Below are positions 18,231-26,489 of a DNA stretch of 64,000 nucleotides, in pieces. Every line of letters begins with the position of its first letter. The first letter of the stretch is position 1. The DNA comes from Natrinema salaciae (lineage in GTDB: Archaea > Halobacteriota > Halobacteria > Halobacteriales > Natrialbaceae). The position numbers and the translations under genes were made by a program. The DNA lies in contig NZ_FOFD01000003.1 of the NCBI RefSeq assembly GCF_900110865.1, positions 496,001-560,000 of the forward strand, read 5' to 3'. A model generated the notes under the pieces. That model was not told the origin of the DNA and searched no databases. It saw only the letters and a list, made by a program, of their open reading frames with translations.

Positions 18231-19306
18231 TGGCGGTCGGCACCGAGACCGGGGCGGACGAGAGCGCCGAGACGGTCACCGCGAGCGTCATCGGCGGTTC
18301 CGGGTTCACCGGCGGCGAACTGCTTCGCCTGCTCGCCAGCCACCCGAACGTCGAGCTCGCGGAGGTCACCAGCCGCTCGAAGGCCGGGAAGAGCGTCGGT
18401 TCGGTCCACCCGCCACTGCGCGGGTCGGACCTGCGCTTTACCGAACCCGACGACCTCGAGTCCGTCGACGTGCTGTTCGCGGCGACGCCACACGGCGTCT
18501 CCATGGGCCGGATCGACGACTTCTTCGAGATCGCGGACACCGTCGTCGATCTCTCGGCGGACTTCCGCCTCGAGAGCGAAGACCAGTACGACGAGTGGTA
18601 CGACGGCCACGAGGCCCCGGAGTACCTCGAGAAAGCCGAATACGCGCTCCCAGAGATCAACCGGGACAACCTCGAGGGCGCGGAACTGATCGCCGGCGGC
18701 GGCTGTAACGCCACCGCGACGATCCTCGGGCTCTACCCGCTCTTCGAGCACGACATCCTCGACGGCGGCGAGCAGATCGTCGTCGACGTGAAAGTCGGCT
18801 CCTCCGAGGGCGGAGCCGGCGGCGGCGAGGCCTCGAGCCACCCCGAGCGCTCGGGCGTCGTGCGCCCGTACGCGCCGACGGGGCACCGACACGAAGCCGA
18901 GATCGAGCAGTTCCTCGGCACGTCGGTCGCGTTCACCTGCCACGCCGTGGACATGGTCCGCGGTGCCAGCGCGACGAACCACGTCTTCCCCTCGGGTCCC
19001 GTCTCGAAGGGCGACCTCTGGCAGGCGTACCGCGGCTGCTACGAGGACGAGCCGTTCGTCCGGATGGCCGCTGGCGGCTCCGGTGTGTATCGGTATCCGG
19101 AGCCCAAGGCGGTCGCCGGGACGAACCTCGCCGAGGTCGGCTTCGAACTCGACCCCTCGAACAAGCGCGTCGTCGTCTTCTCGGCGATCGACAACATGAT
19201 GAAAGGCTCCGCGGGACAGGCGGTCCACGCCGCCAACGTCGCGCTGGGACTGGAGGAGACGGCCGGACTCGAGTTTACGGGGCTGCACCCCGTGGGGGCA
19301 CCCTGA
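18230..19306 (+). CDS. argC: LysW-gamma-glutamyl phosphate reductase (ArgC/LysY)
   Basis: A 358-residue NADPH-dependent reductase that converts LysW-bound glutamyl phosphate to the semialdehyde. The Rossmann motif GGSGFTGGE is at 22-30 and the catalytic Cys159 is in GGGCNATAT. KVGSSEGGAGGGEASSHPER is the substrate-binding region characteristic of the LysY-type clade. The start codon overlaps the lysX stop as TGATG, indicating translational coupling. The first 15 residues are a non-conserved acidic extension. Confidence 0.94.
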   Translation: MAVGTETGADESAETVTASVIGGSGFTGGELLRLLASHPNVELAEVTSRSKAGKSVGSVHPPLRGSDLRFTEPDDLESVDVLFAATPHGVSMGRIDDFFEIADTVVDLSADFRLESEDQYDEWYDGHEAPEYLEKAEYALPEINRDNLEGAELIAGGGCNATATILGLYPLFEHDILDGGEQIVVDVKVGSSEGGAGGGEASSHPERSGVVRPYAPTGHRHEAEIEQFLGTSVAFTCHAVDMVRGASATNHVFPSGPVSKGDLWQAYRGCYEDEPFVRMAAGGSGVYRYPEPKAVAGTNLAEVGFELDPSNKRVVVFSAIDNMMKGSAGQAVHAANVALGLEETAGLEFTGLHPVGAP

Positions 19307-19307
19307 T

Positions 19308-20171
19308 ATGACAGTAGTCGTCAAGATCGGCGGCGCACGCGCCGTCGACCCCGAGGGCGCGCTCGCGGACGTGGCGTCGCTCGTCGCGGACGGCGAAGCG
19401 GTCGTCCTCACCCACGGCGGCTCGACCGCGGTGGACGAGACGCTGGCGGAACTCGGCGAGGAACCCACCTACGTCGAGACCCCCGGCGGCGTCGTCGGAC
19501 GCTTCACCGACGAGCGCACGATGGATGTCTTCAAGATGGTGATGCCGGGCAAGCTCAACACCGATCTGGTGGAGAGCCTGCACAACGAGGGCGTCGACGC
19601 CGTCGGCCTCTCCGGAACGGACGGCAAACTGCTCGAAGGCAAGCGCAAATCGGCCGTCCGCGTGAAAGAGGACGGCAAGAAGAAGATCAAGCGCGGCGAC
19701 CACTCCGGCACGATCGAGTCGGTCAACGCCGACCTGCTCGAGACGACCCTCGCGGGCGGCTACACGCCAGTCGTCTCCGTCCCGGTACTCGGCAAAGAGA
19801 AAGGGGGCGGCTACACGGCGGTCAACGCCGACGCCGACCGCGCCGCGGCGGCCATCGCGGGCGCGCTCGAGGCCGACCTGGTCGTCCTGACCGACGTATC
19901 GGGTATCTACGAAGACCCCGACGACGAGTCGACGAAGATCGAGTCGGCCGCGACGCCCGCGGCGTTCGAGACCGTGAAAGACGCCGCCGAGGGGTTCATG
20001 ACCAAGAAGGTCATGGCCGCCGAGGAGGCCCTCGAGGGCGGTGCATCGTCGGTGATCGTCGCGACGGCGAACGCCGACGAGCCGATCAGTAGCGCGCTCG
20101 CGGGTGCGGGAACGACGCTCGAGCCCGGCGTGCTCGAGGAGACCGAAGCGGGGACGGAGGCAGCGGAATGA
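19308..20171 (+). CDS. argB: LysW-glutamate kinase (ArgB/LysZ)
   Basis: A 287-residue amino-acid kinase that phosphorylates the side-chain carboxyl of LysW-bound glutamate. Family elements are VVVKIGGARAV at the N-terminus, THGGSTAVDE, the substrate loop VGLSGTDGKLLEGKRK, VNADADRAAAAIAGAL and VLTDVSGIYED. It follows argC by one base and overlaps the next gene, argD, by 4 bases (ATGA), so the whole block is translationally coupled. Confidence 0.94.
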   Translation: MTVVVKIGGARAVDPEGALADVASLVADGEAVVLTHGGSTAVDETLAELGEEPTYVETPGGVVGRFTDERTMDVFKMVMPGKLNTDLVESLHNEGVDAVGLSGTDGKLLEGKRKSAVRVKEDGKKKIKRGDHSGTIESVNADLLETTLAGGYTPVVSVPVLGKEKGGGYTAVNADADRAAAAIAGALEADLVVLTDVSGIYEDPDDESTKIESAATPAAFETVKDAAEGFMTKKVMAAEEALEGGASSVIVATANADEPISSALAGAGTTLEPGVLEETEAGTEAAE

Positions 20172-21316
20172 GCGACCTCGACTTCGTCTCCGGCGGCAAG
20201 CCCATCGGCATCGAGCGCGGCGAGGGGCCGCATCTCTACACCGCCGACGGGACGGAATACCTCGACGCGGGCGCGAGCTACGCGTGTACGCCGCTCGGAC
20301 ACAGCCATCCCGCGGTCGTCGACGCGGTCCAGGAGCAGGTCGGCGAGTTGACGTTCGTCGACTCCTCGTACCCCGTTCAGGCGCGCGAGGACGCCTACGC
20401 CGCGCTCGTCGCGGCGACGCCCGACGGGTTGGAGCAAGCCTGGTTCTGCAACTCCGGGACCGAGGCCAACGAGGCCGCGCTGAAGTTCGCCCGGTCGGCG
20501 ACCGGCGAGTCGAAGATCGTCGCCGCGACCCGCTCGTTCCACGGGCGGACGATGGGATCGCTCGCGGCGACCTGGAAAGACAAGTACAAGAAGCCCTACG
20601 AGCCGCTGGCCGGCGACGTGGCGTTCGTCCCCTACGGCGATGGCGAGGAACTCGCGGCTGCCGTGGACGACGAGACCGCGGCCGTGATCCTCGAGCCGAT
20701 TCAGGGCGAGGGCGGGATCAACGTCCCGCCTGCGGGCTACCTCGAGACGGCCCGCGAACTCACCGACGAGGCCGGCGCGGCGCTCGTCTTGGACGAGGTC
20801 CAGACCGGAATGGGCCGGACGGGCGAGATGTGGGCCTGCCAGAACGCGGACGTCACGCCCGACGTACTCACGACGGCGAAGGGCCTGGGCAACGGCCTCC
20901 CCGTCGGCGCGGTCGCTGTCCGCGACTGGATCGCCGACGGCGCGGCCTCGCACAACGCCACGTTCAGCGGCGGCCCCGTCGTCGCCGCGGCGGTCCACGC
21001 GACCGTCTCGACGCTGGTCGAGGAGGAGTGGCCCGCTCACGCCGCCGAGATCGGCGACTATCTCGTCACCGAACTCGAGGCGGCGCTGGGTGACGAGGTC
21101 CGCGACGTCCGCGGTCAGGGCCTGCTCGTCGGCGTCGAGTTGAAACGCGGTGCGAACCGCGTCGCCCGCGATCTGGCGATGGAACACCAGATCCTGGCGC
21201 TGCCCGCGGGCCGGACCGTCCTGCGCCTGCTGCCGCCGCTCGTCTTGGAGCGGACGGACGCCGATCGGATAGTCGACGCGATCGCCGACGTTCTCGGATC
21301 GAACGCCGACTCATGA
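20168..21316 (+). CDS. argD: LysW-ornithine aminotransferase (ArgD/LysJ)
   Basis: A 382-residue class III PLP aminotransferase that converts the LysW-bound semialdehyde to LysW-ornithine using glutamate as donor. The PLP lysine is Lys238 in TTAKGLGNGLPVGAV and the PLP pyridine-binding Asp209 is in LVLDEVQTGMGRTG. NSGTEANEAALKFAR is the phosphate-binding region. It overlaps both neighbours by 4 bases. Confidence 0.95.
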   Translation: MSDLDFVSGGKPIGIERGEGPHLYTADGTEYLDAGASYACTPLGHSHPAVVDAVQEQVGELTFVDSSYPVQAREDAYAALVAATPDGLEQAWFCNSGTEANEAALKFARSATGESKIVAATRSFHGRTMGSLAATWKDKYKKPYEPLAGDVAFVPYGDGEELAAAVDDETAAVILEPIQGEGGINVPPAGYLETARELTDEAGAALVLDEVQTGMGRTGEMWACQNADVTPDVLTTAKGLGNGLPVGAVAVRDWIADGAASHNATFSGGPVVAAAVHATVSTLVEEEWPAHAAEIGDYLVTELEAALGDEVRDVRGQGLLVGVELKRGANRVARDLAMEHQILALPAGRTVLRLLPPLVLERTDADRIVDAIADVLGSNADS

Positions 21317-22383
21317 GCACGAACGCTGATCCCTCGAGCGACGTGTCGGCCGCGGAAGCCCGTGAGTTGCTCGTCGATCTCGTCTCGACCCCCTCGCCGA
21401 CCGGCGAGGAACGCGAGGCGGCCAAACGCCTCGTGGATTTCTTCGAGGCCCACGACCGGGAGGTCTGGATCGACGCGGTCGGGAACGTTCGCGCGCCGGC
21501 GGACGACGCCGTGTTGTTGACCTCGCACATCGACACCGTCCCGGGAGACATTCCCGTCGAGATCGAGGAAGCCGGTGACGACGAGATCCTCTGGGGCCGT
21601 GGCAGCGTCGACGCGACTGGCCCGCTCGCCGCGATGGCGGCCGCTGCCGTCCGCACCGGCGTTTCTTTCGTCGGCGTCGTCGGCGAGGAAGTCGACTCGA
21701 CGGGGTCACGTTATCTGGTCGACGACAGAGCCGAGCCACCGGACGCCGTCGTCAACGGCGAACCCTCCGGTGCCGACGGCATCACGCTTGGCTATCGCGG
21801 ACTGATCGCCGGCACGTACGTCGCGACCAGCGAGTCGGGCCACACGTCCCGGCCGGATCCGAACGCGATCCAACACGCCGTTCGCTGGTGGTCCGCCGTC
21901 GAGGCACACTTCGAAGGTGACGAGTACGAACCGGTCTTCGAGCAAGTGACGACCAAGCCGGTCGACATCGAAGGCGGCGTCAGCGACGACGGCCTCTCCG
22001 TCGAGGCGACGATGGATGTCCAGTTGCGCGTGCCGCCGGCACTCGACGTCGGGACCGTTCGGGAAGCCGCTGAAGCCGAACTCGAGGTCGGGACCGTGAC
22101 CTGGAAGGACAAGGTTCCGCCGGTGATGATGAGCCCGCGAACGGAGGTCGCCCGGGCGTTTCGTGTCGCCATCCGCAAGGAAGGCGGCGATCCTCGATTG
22201 GTGCGAAAGACCGGAACCAGCGACATGAACATCTACGCCGGGGCGTGGAACTGTCCGATGGTGACCTACGGCCCGGGGAACTCCGACCTCGATCACGCAC
22301 CCGACGAACGACTCCCGCTGTCGGAGTTCGACCAGTCAGTGTCGATCTTAGAACGCGTCGCGCGGACGCTCAGTGCGGACTGA
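21313..22383 (+). CDS. argE: LysW-ornithine hydrolase (ArgE/LysK)
   Basis: A 356-residue M20 family metallopeptidase that frees ornithine from LysW. Metal and catalytic residues are seen in LLTSHIDTVPG (His72, Asp74), GRGSVDATGPLAAM (Asp100) and VVGEEVDSTGS (Glu125/Glu126). KTGTSDMNIYAGAWNCPMVTYG is present in shortened form near the C-terminus and is typical of LysK. ATG overlaps the argD stop (ATGA). The presence of LysK rather than a stand-alone N-acetyl pathway confirms the carrier-protein route. Confidence 0.93.
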   Translation: MSTNADPSSDVSAAEARELLVDLVSTPSPTGEEREAAKRLVDFFEAHDREVWIDAVGNVRAPADDAVLLTSHIDTVPGDIPVEIEEAGDDEILWGRGSVDATGPLAAMAAAAVRTGVSFVGVVGEEVDSTGSRYLVDDRAEPPDAVVNGEPSGADGITLGYRGLIAGTYVATSESGHTSRPDPNAIQHAVRWWSAVEAHFEGDEYEPVFEQVTTKPVDIEGGVSDDGLSVEATMDVQLRVPPALDVGTVREAAEAELEVGTVTWKDKVPPVMMSPRTEVARAFRVAIRKEGGDPRLVRKTGTSDMNIYAGAWNCPMVTYGPGNSDLDHAPDERLPLSEFDQSVSILERVARTLSAD

Positions 22384-22414
22384 ATACACGGATTCTCAGA
22401 TACGTTACCAGACC

Positions 22415-23344
22415 ATGACAACAGCAACGGACGATACACAGCCGAGACATTTCCTCGACGTCGACGATCTCTCCGAGACGGAACTGTTCGCGGTCCTCGA
22501 CAGGGCCGACGAGTACAAACGCGCTGTCGAAGCCGGCGAGGACCACGCCGACTTGTCCGGACAGACCCTGGGGATGCTCTTCCAGAAGGCGAGTACTCGT
22601 ACCCGAGTCTCCTTCGAGACGGGGATGACCCAACTGGGCGGGCACGCGATCTTTCTCGGGGAAGATGACATCCAACTCGGGCGCGGCGAGCCCCTGAAAG
22701 ACACCTCGCGTGCGCTCTCGCGGTACGTCGACGCGGTGATGGCCCGCGTCTTCAAACACGAGAACGTCGAGGTGCTCGCGGAGTACTCGTCGGTCCCGAT
22801 CGTCAACGGCCTCACCGACGACGCCCACCCCTGCCAGACGCTCGCGGATCTGCTGACGATCCGCGAGCACGAAAACGGCTTCGAGGACGTCTCGGCGGCC
22901 TGGATCGGCGACGGCAACAACGTCGCCCAGTCGTTTGCACTCGGCGCTGCGCTGACCGATATCGACCTGACGGTCGCGACGCCCGACGGCTACGGGATCG
23001 ACGACGACGTCGTCGACCGCGCTCGCGAACTCGGCGGCGATCCGACGATCACCACCGATCCCGTCGACGCGGTCTCCGACGCGGACGTCATCTACACTGA
23101 CGTCTGGATCTCCATGGGGCAGGAAGACGAACGCGACGTCCGGATGAACGACTTCGAGGGGTTCCAGGTCGCCGCCGACCTGCTCGAGCACGCCCCGGAC
23201 GCGTCGGTTATGCACTGCCTTCCGGCCCACCGCGGCGAGGAGATCACGGACGACGTCATCGAAGGCGACCGCTCGATCGTCTTCGATCAGGCGGAAAACC
23301 GCCTGCACGCGCAGAAGGCGCTGTTGAGCTGGCTGCTCGAGTAG
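22415..23344 (+). CDS. argF: Ornithine carbamoyltransferase
   Basis: A 309-residue enzyme that makes citrulline from ornithine and carbamoyl phosphate, linking LysW-made ornithine to argG and argH in the same operon. The carbamoyl-phosphate site is STRTR (60-64, QKASTRTRVSFE) and the ornithine/catalytic loop is HCLPAHRG near residue 265. I chose the ATG at MTTATDDTQ; a GTG 42 bases upstream would overlap argE by 11 bases and gives a non-conserved extension. It is the last gene of the operon. Confidence 0.95.
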   Translation: MTTATDDTQPRHFLDVDDLSETELFAVLDRADEYKRAVEAGEDHADLSGQTLGMLFQKASTRTRVSFETGMTQLGGHAIFLGEDDIQLGRGEPLKDTSRALSRYVDAVMARVFKHENVEVLAEYSSVPIVNGLTDDAHPCQTLADLLTIREHENGFEDVSAAWIGDGNNVAQSFALGAALTDIDLTVATPDGYGIDDDVVDRARELGGDPTITTDPVDAVSDADVIYTDVWISMGQEDERDVRMNDFEGFQVAADLLEHAPDASVMHCLPAHRGEEITDDVIEGDRSIVFDQAENRLHAQKALLSWLLE

Positions 23345-23520
23345 CGGCGTGCTCGCGAGCGAAGCGAGCAATCGGTTTTTCGCCCAGGCTTTCCGCCGGA
23401 GTGACGAAGAAAGGAACGGTTTCGGCGGTCAATACGGCATTTATCAAATTTAATTTCTGTATAAATAATTAAACAGTCTTTCGATATTATATCTTCTCCG
23501 ATGATGGTGTCGATCGAACC

Positions 23521-23598
23521 ATGTCACTCCGACTGGTACTCGCGACGCTCCTCATGTTGCTGGGGCCAGCAGCCCTGTTCGCGCTGATTCTGCTGTAA
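23521..23598 (+). CDS. Candidate 25-residue membrane peptide
   Basis: ATG at 23521 opens MSLRLVLATLLMLLGPAALF, then five further hydrophobic residues before TAA, giving a single predicted span with one N-terminal Arg. An AT-rich element (TCGATATTATATCTTC, about 23481) lies roughly 30-38 bases upstream, suitable as a promoter. Its size is below most annotation cut-offs. The rest of 23345-23664 is AT-rich and holds nothing else that I can recognise. Confidence 0.4.
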   Translation: MSLRLVLATLLMLLGPAALFALILL

Positions 23599-23664
23599 CC
23601 TGGGAGGGGGTATCGGCCACCGATCACGGATGCGACCGTCCGTTTCGCGGTCCGGAGACCGAAC

Positions 23665-24132
23665 TCACCCGAGCACCGCGTACACCGCGCCGAGGACGAG
23701 TCCGTACGCCGCGTGACCGACGAGGCTCTCGGTGGCGACGTTCGGGACGTCGGGTGCCATTCCGAACCCGACCGCGGAGAGCCAGATCGGCATGACGACG
23801 ACGGCGAGGACCGCCCAGATACCGACGCCGTACACGAGTCCGAGTCCGATGCCCGGCACGAGGTCGAGATCGCCCCCTCTCGCTGCGACGATCAGGGCCG
23901 CGAAGACGACACCGAGCACGGCACCGTGTGCGACGTGGATGATCATCCCCGCGAGGCCGCCTTCGAGACCGTACATCGCGGGGATCGCGGCCTCGAGCAC
24001 GGGGGGCGTCTGCATCGCCATCATCGCACCGAACACGATCGCACCGGCGATGCCGCCGACGGTTCCCGCCTGCCAGGGTGCGAGTGTCGTTTCGGTTCGT
24101 CGGGCTCGTTGGGTCACCGTTTCTGATGCCAT
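23665..24132 (-). CDS. Multi-span membrane protein of unknown function
   Basis: A 155-residue protein with a basic N-terminus (MASETVTQRARRTETTLAPW) followed by four predicted spans with many small residues (GTVGGIAGAIVFGAMMAM, AHGAVLGVVFAALIVA, GIGLGLVYGVGIWAVLAVVV and the C-terminal AAYGLVLGAVYAVLG). Related haloarchaeal proteins are sometimes labelled histidine kinase by mistake; no kinase motif is present here. Stand-alone gene, divergent from the small gene at 24315. Confidence 0.7.
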   Translation of the reverse strand: MASETVTQRARRTETTLAPWQAGTVGGIAGAIVFGAMMAMQTPPVLEAAIPAMYGLEGGLAGMIIHVAHGAVLGVVFAALIVAARGGDLDLVPGIGLGLVYGVGIWAVLAVVVMPIWLSAVGFGMAPDVPNVATESLVGHAAYGLVLGAVYAVLG

Positions 24133-24314
24133 ACGGTACCGTATACCTCATACCCGTGTCAGTGTGTCGCGGTCTGGTAGCCGCCGTGCACGCCCGAGCG
24201 TGGGGCCACGATTCGGTCCCGTCGGTCGGCGACCGACCCGGTTGGTCGCCGAGCGGGGCGTCCGGCGGGGACGGACGGGAAGTTTCTTTGAAGCAGCGCA
24301 CCCAGTCACAGTCG

Positions 24315-24563
24315 ATGTCGAACCCCCTTCGCGTCTCAGCGGGCGAACTCGAGACGGACGCGATCATGGCCGCGATTCAGGACGGGCGACGAGTCGTTAT
24401 CACGACGACGGCGGCGCAGACGGAGTACGAAGTGACGTTGCGGTACGACGGTTCGGTGTACTACTGTGATACGCCGACGCGACTCCACCGCCACGAGAGC
24501 GAACGCGAAATGCGGAGCTGTATCCGGAAGATGGGGTATGGAGCGGCAGTCGAGGACACGTGA
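24315..24563 (+). CDS. Small conserved haloarchaeal protein (82 aa)
   Basis: The protein begins MSNPLRVSAGELETDAIMAA and has a central beta-strand segment (GRRVVITTTAAQTEYEVTL) followed by YYCDTPTRLHRHESEREM and a C-terminal helix with one Cys. The start was chosen at this ATG because the upstream part of the frame is of poor composition. It has the look of a conserved DUF family in haloarchaea, possibly with the two Cys and two His residues forming a metal site, but I know no function. Confidence 0.6.
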   Translation: MSNPLRVSAGELETDAIMAAIQDGRRVVITTTAAQTEYEVTLRYDGSVYYCDTPTRLHRHESEREMRSCIRKMGYGAAVEDT

Positions 24564-24655
24564 CGGCGACGCGATCGATCACGGCGACCGACGTCGGCAG
24601 ATCACGGCGACCGACGCCGGCAGGTATTTTGACGCGCTCGTCCGTACGGTTCGGT

Positions 24656-25060
24656 ATGACTGACGCCCCCCAGCACCGCCTCGGGGAACTGATGGAGGAA
24701 TCGAACCCGCCGTTCGAGAAGGTGATGAGCTGCGTCTTCGGCATCGAAGACCACGAGACCCGCACCTATCTCGTCCTGTGCGATCTGCCCGGAAGCACGA
24801 TCGAGGAACTCGCGAGTACCCTCGAGCGCGATCGAAGCACGGTCAACCGGTCGCTGTCGACGCTACACGACCGCGGGCTGGTCCGCCGGGATCGGCGGCT
24901 GCTGGACGGCGGCGGCTACGTCTACCAGTATACCGCCATCGCGTTGCCGGAGGCCAAGGAGATGCTGCACGAGGCGCTGGACGCCTGGACGGCGACGGTT
25001 CACGACGTGATCGACGAGTTCGACGATCGACCGACCGAACCGAACGGCGAGACATCGTGA
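24656..25060 (+). CDS. TrmB-like winged-helix transcriptional regulator
   Basis: A 134-residue DNA-binding protein. The core LPGSTIEELASTLERDRSTV is a helix-turn-helix with the recognition helix followed by NRSLSTLHDRGLVRR and a wing (GGGYVYQYTAI). A C-terminal helix (ALPEAKEMLHEALDAWTATV) would dimerise. There is no sugar-binding domain, so it is the short haloarchaeal form. The ATG at MTDAPQHRLG is preceded by a possible TATA element (GGTATTTTGAC) about 30 bases upstream. Target genes are unknown. Confidence 0.75.
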   Translation: MTDAPQHRLGELMEESNPPFEKVMSCVFGIEDHETRTYLVLCDLPGSTIEELASTLERDRSTVNRSLSTLHDRGLVRRDRRLLDGGGYVYQYTAIALPEAKEMLHEALDAWTATVHDVIDEFDDRPTEPNGETS

Positions 25061-25440
25061 GGTGGGACGACGCCCAAAATGAGGCGGCATCCGAGACGAG
25101 GCGGCCGCCCGGTGCTAACTCTGCTAACAAATGGTGTTCGAAAGAGACGGGATCTATATAATATTGCTTATCGGCACTACTGTATTAGCCTTCTAACGGT
25201 GCGAGCCGCTAGATCCACGAATTACTCAGGAACAACCGTCGTGGCTGGCTGTCTCCCCGAGTAAATCTGGCCCGGCTGCCGCAGGGGGATCTGTTCAGCG
25301 CTATCGATCGTCGGAGCGTTGTTCGGCAGTGCTAGTATTCAGTATAATCGAACCTCTCATCACGATCTAACATCCCGGACATTTGTACACAAAACTAATT
25401 ATTAAAACATAATACTATTGGACACAGAACTGTAATTGGA
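25061..25440. other. AT-rich intergenic region without a recognised gene
   Basis: About 380 bases, markedly richer in A and T than the flanks, with runs such as CTATATAATATTGC and AACTAATTATTAAAACATA. The latter lies 30-50 bases before the frameshifted gene at 25441 and could be its promoter. I see no open frame of merit, RNA gene or repeat. Confidence 0.5.
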
Positions 25441-25664
25441 ATGAAATTTGAGGTGCAGATACACCAGTTCCAGTCATTGATGGACTACTGTGAAGACGAG
25501 TACGGTCAGTCCAACGACGACCGGGCCGCGAGCAGCGTTGCGGAAACCTTAGAACGGTCTTCCATCAACACTCGGATTTCGATGTCAACGCCAGCGTCGG
25601 CGAAACTGACGCCGAACTACTGAGGTCTCCTGTGAGTAACTTACTATTGAGTACTCGAGCATGA
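25441..25664 (+). pseudogene. Small gene broken by a one-base deletion
   Basis: The frame MKFEVQIHQFQSLMDYCEDE runs well for about 40 codons to SSVAETLE, then turns into a poor sequence ending at 25623. Adding one A after TTAGAA (about 25551) switches to a frame with better codon use, reading TVFHQHSDFDVNASVGETDAE, and that frame ends in a TGA at 25662-25664. The restored stop overlaps the next gene's ATG as ATGA, typical of coupled haloarchaeal genes, which supports the repair. I do not recognise the family. A sequencing error is the alternative to a real mutation. Confidence 0.5.
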
Positions 25665-26269
25665 ATGGACCAAGCGGATACGCCCCGCCGACCCGACGCA
25701 GGCTCCTTGGGGTGGTAACCGGCCTCGGGGTCGGGCTGAGTGCGGGCTGTCTCGGCAACGATAGCACCGATACGGGCGATAATAGCACCGATACGGGTAA
25801 CCCGGACGACGTGGCACCGCCCGACTGTGCTGAGTCACGCCGACCGAACCCACCCGACCCCGAACCGGAAGAATCCGTCTCCCCGTTCGACTACCCGTCG
25901 CTGCCAACCGACCAGTCCGAAGACGCGTTGGCGAGCTACGTCGAGTCGTTCGAACGGGCCTACGTGGGCAACGAATGGCTCGAAGCCTACGGCGAAGAAC
26001 TCGTCGGGTTTGGTCTGTTGACCGAAGACCGAACAGTCACCCAAACCGGTCCTCCTGCTGTCGTCGAGATCGAGTATCAGACATCTGAGGTGACTGGACT
26101 CGACGACCGGGACAAAGCGAGCGGTACCTCGGGGCACTTGATCGCGAGCTACGCGATCTGGTCGGAAACGGTCCGCCGTGCGGTCGCCGAGCGCGGGGGT
26201 TCGCAACCGCCGGATGCCCGGAAGACGGGGGACATCGTTGTCTGTCCTGCAGGCGACGAGTCGGAATGA
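25661..26269 (+). CDS. Tat-exported lipoprotein of unknown function
   Basis: A 202-residue secreted protein. The twin-arginine signal TRRRLLGVVTGLGVGLSAGC has its lipobox LSAGC at about residue 30, so the mature protein should be lipid-anchored outside the membrane. A short low-complexity linker repeats the unit NDSTDTG/DNSTDTG, and then a Pro-rich stretch (RRPNPPDPEPEE) leads to a globular domain. The DNA of the linker contains a direct repeat (GATAGCACCGATACGGG, then GATAATAGCACCGATACGGG). It overlaps the frameshifted gene at 25441 by 4 bases, so the two probably worked together. Confidence 0.7.
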   Translation: MNGPSGYAPPTRRRLLGVVTGLGVGLSAGCLGNDSTDTGDNSTDTGNPDDVAPPDCAESRRPNPPDPEPEESVSPFDYPSLPTDQSEDALASYVESFERAYVGNEWLEAYGEELVGFGLLTEDRTVTQTGPPAVVEIEYQTSEVTGLDDRDKASGTSGHLIASYAIWSETVRRAVAERGGSQPPDARKTGDIVVCPAGDESE

Positions 26270-26489
26270 AGCATCCGGCCATGTCCGGCCATCCCTCGAC
26301 CGGACTCCCCGAGTAGGTCCGCACCGCCCCGTCACCGATGCCCAGGGGGTCCAAGACCTCGATTACCTCGTCGACGTCTCATCCGAGACGAGGCGACATC
26401 CGACTCGGGGCGGTGCCAAACCCCGAACTGGTTGCGACTGGCCGCAGAACCCACGTGCTTTTTGCCTCTCGCCTCCCTCTCGACCGACA

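Noticed and set aside
17855-19468. A long minus-strand frame across lysX and argC
   Set aside because: Antisense shadow; argC and lysX on the plus strand carry all catalytic motifs.
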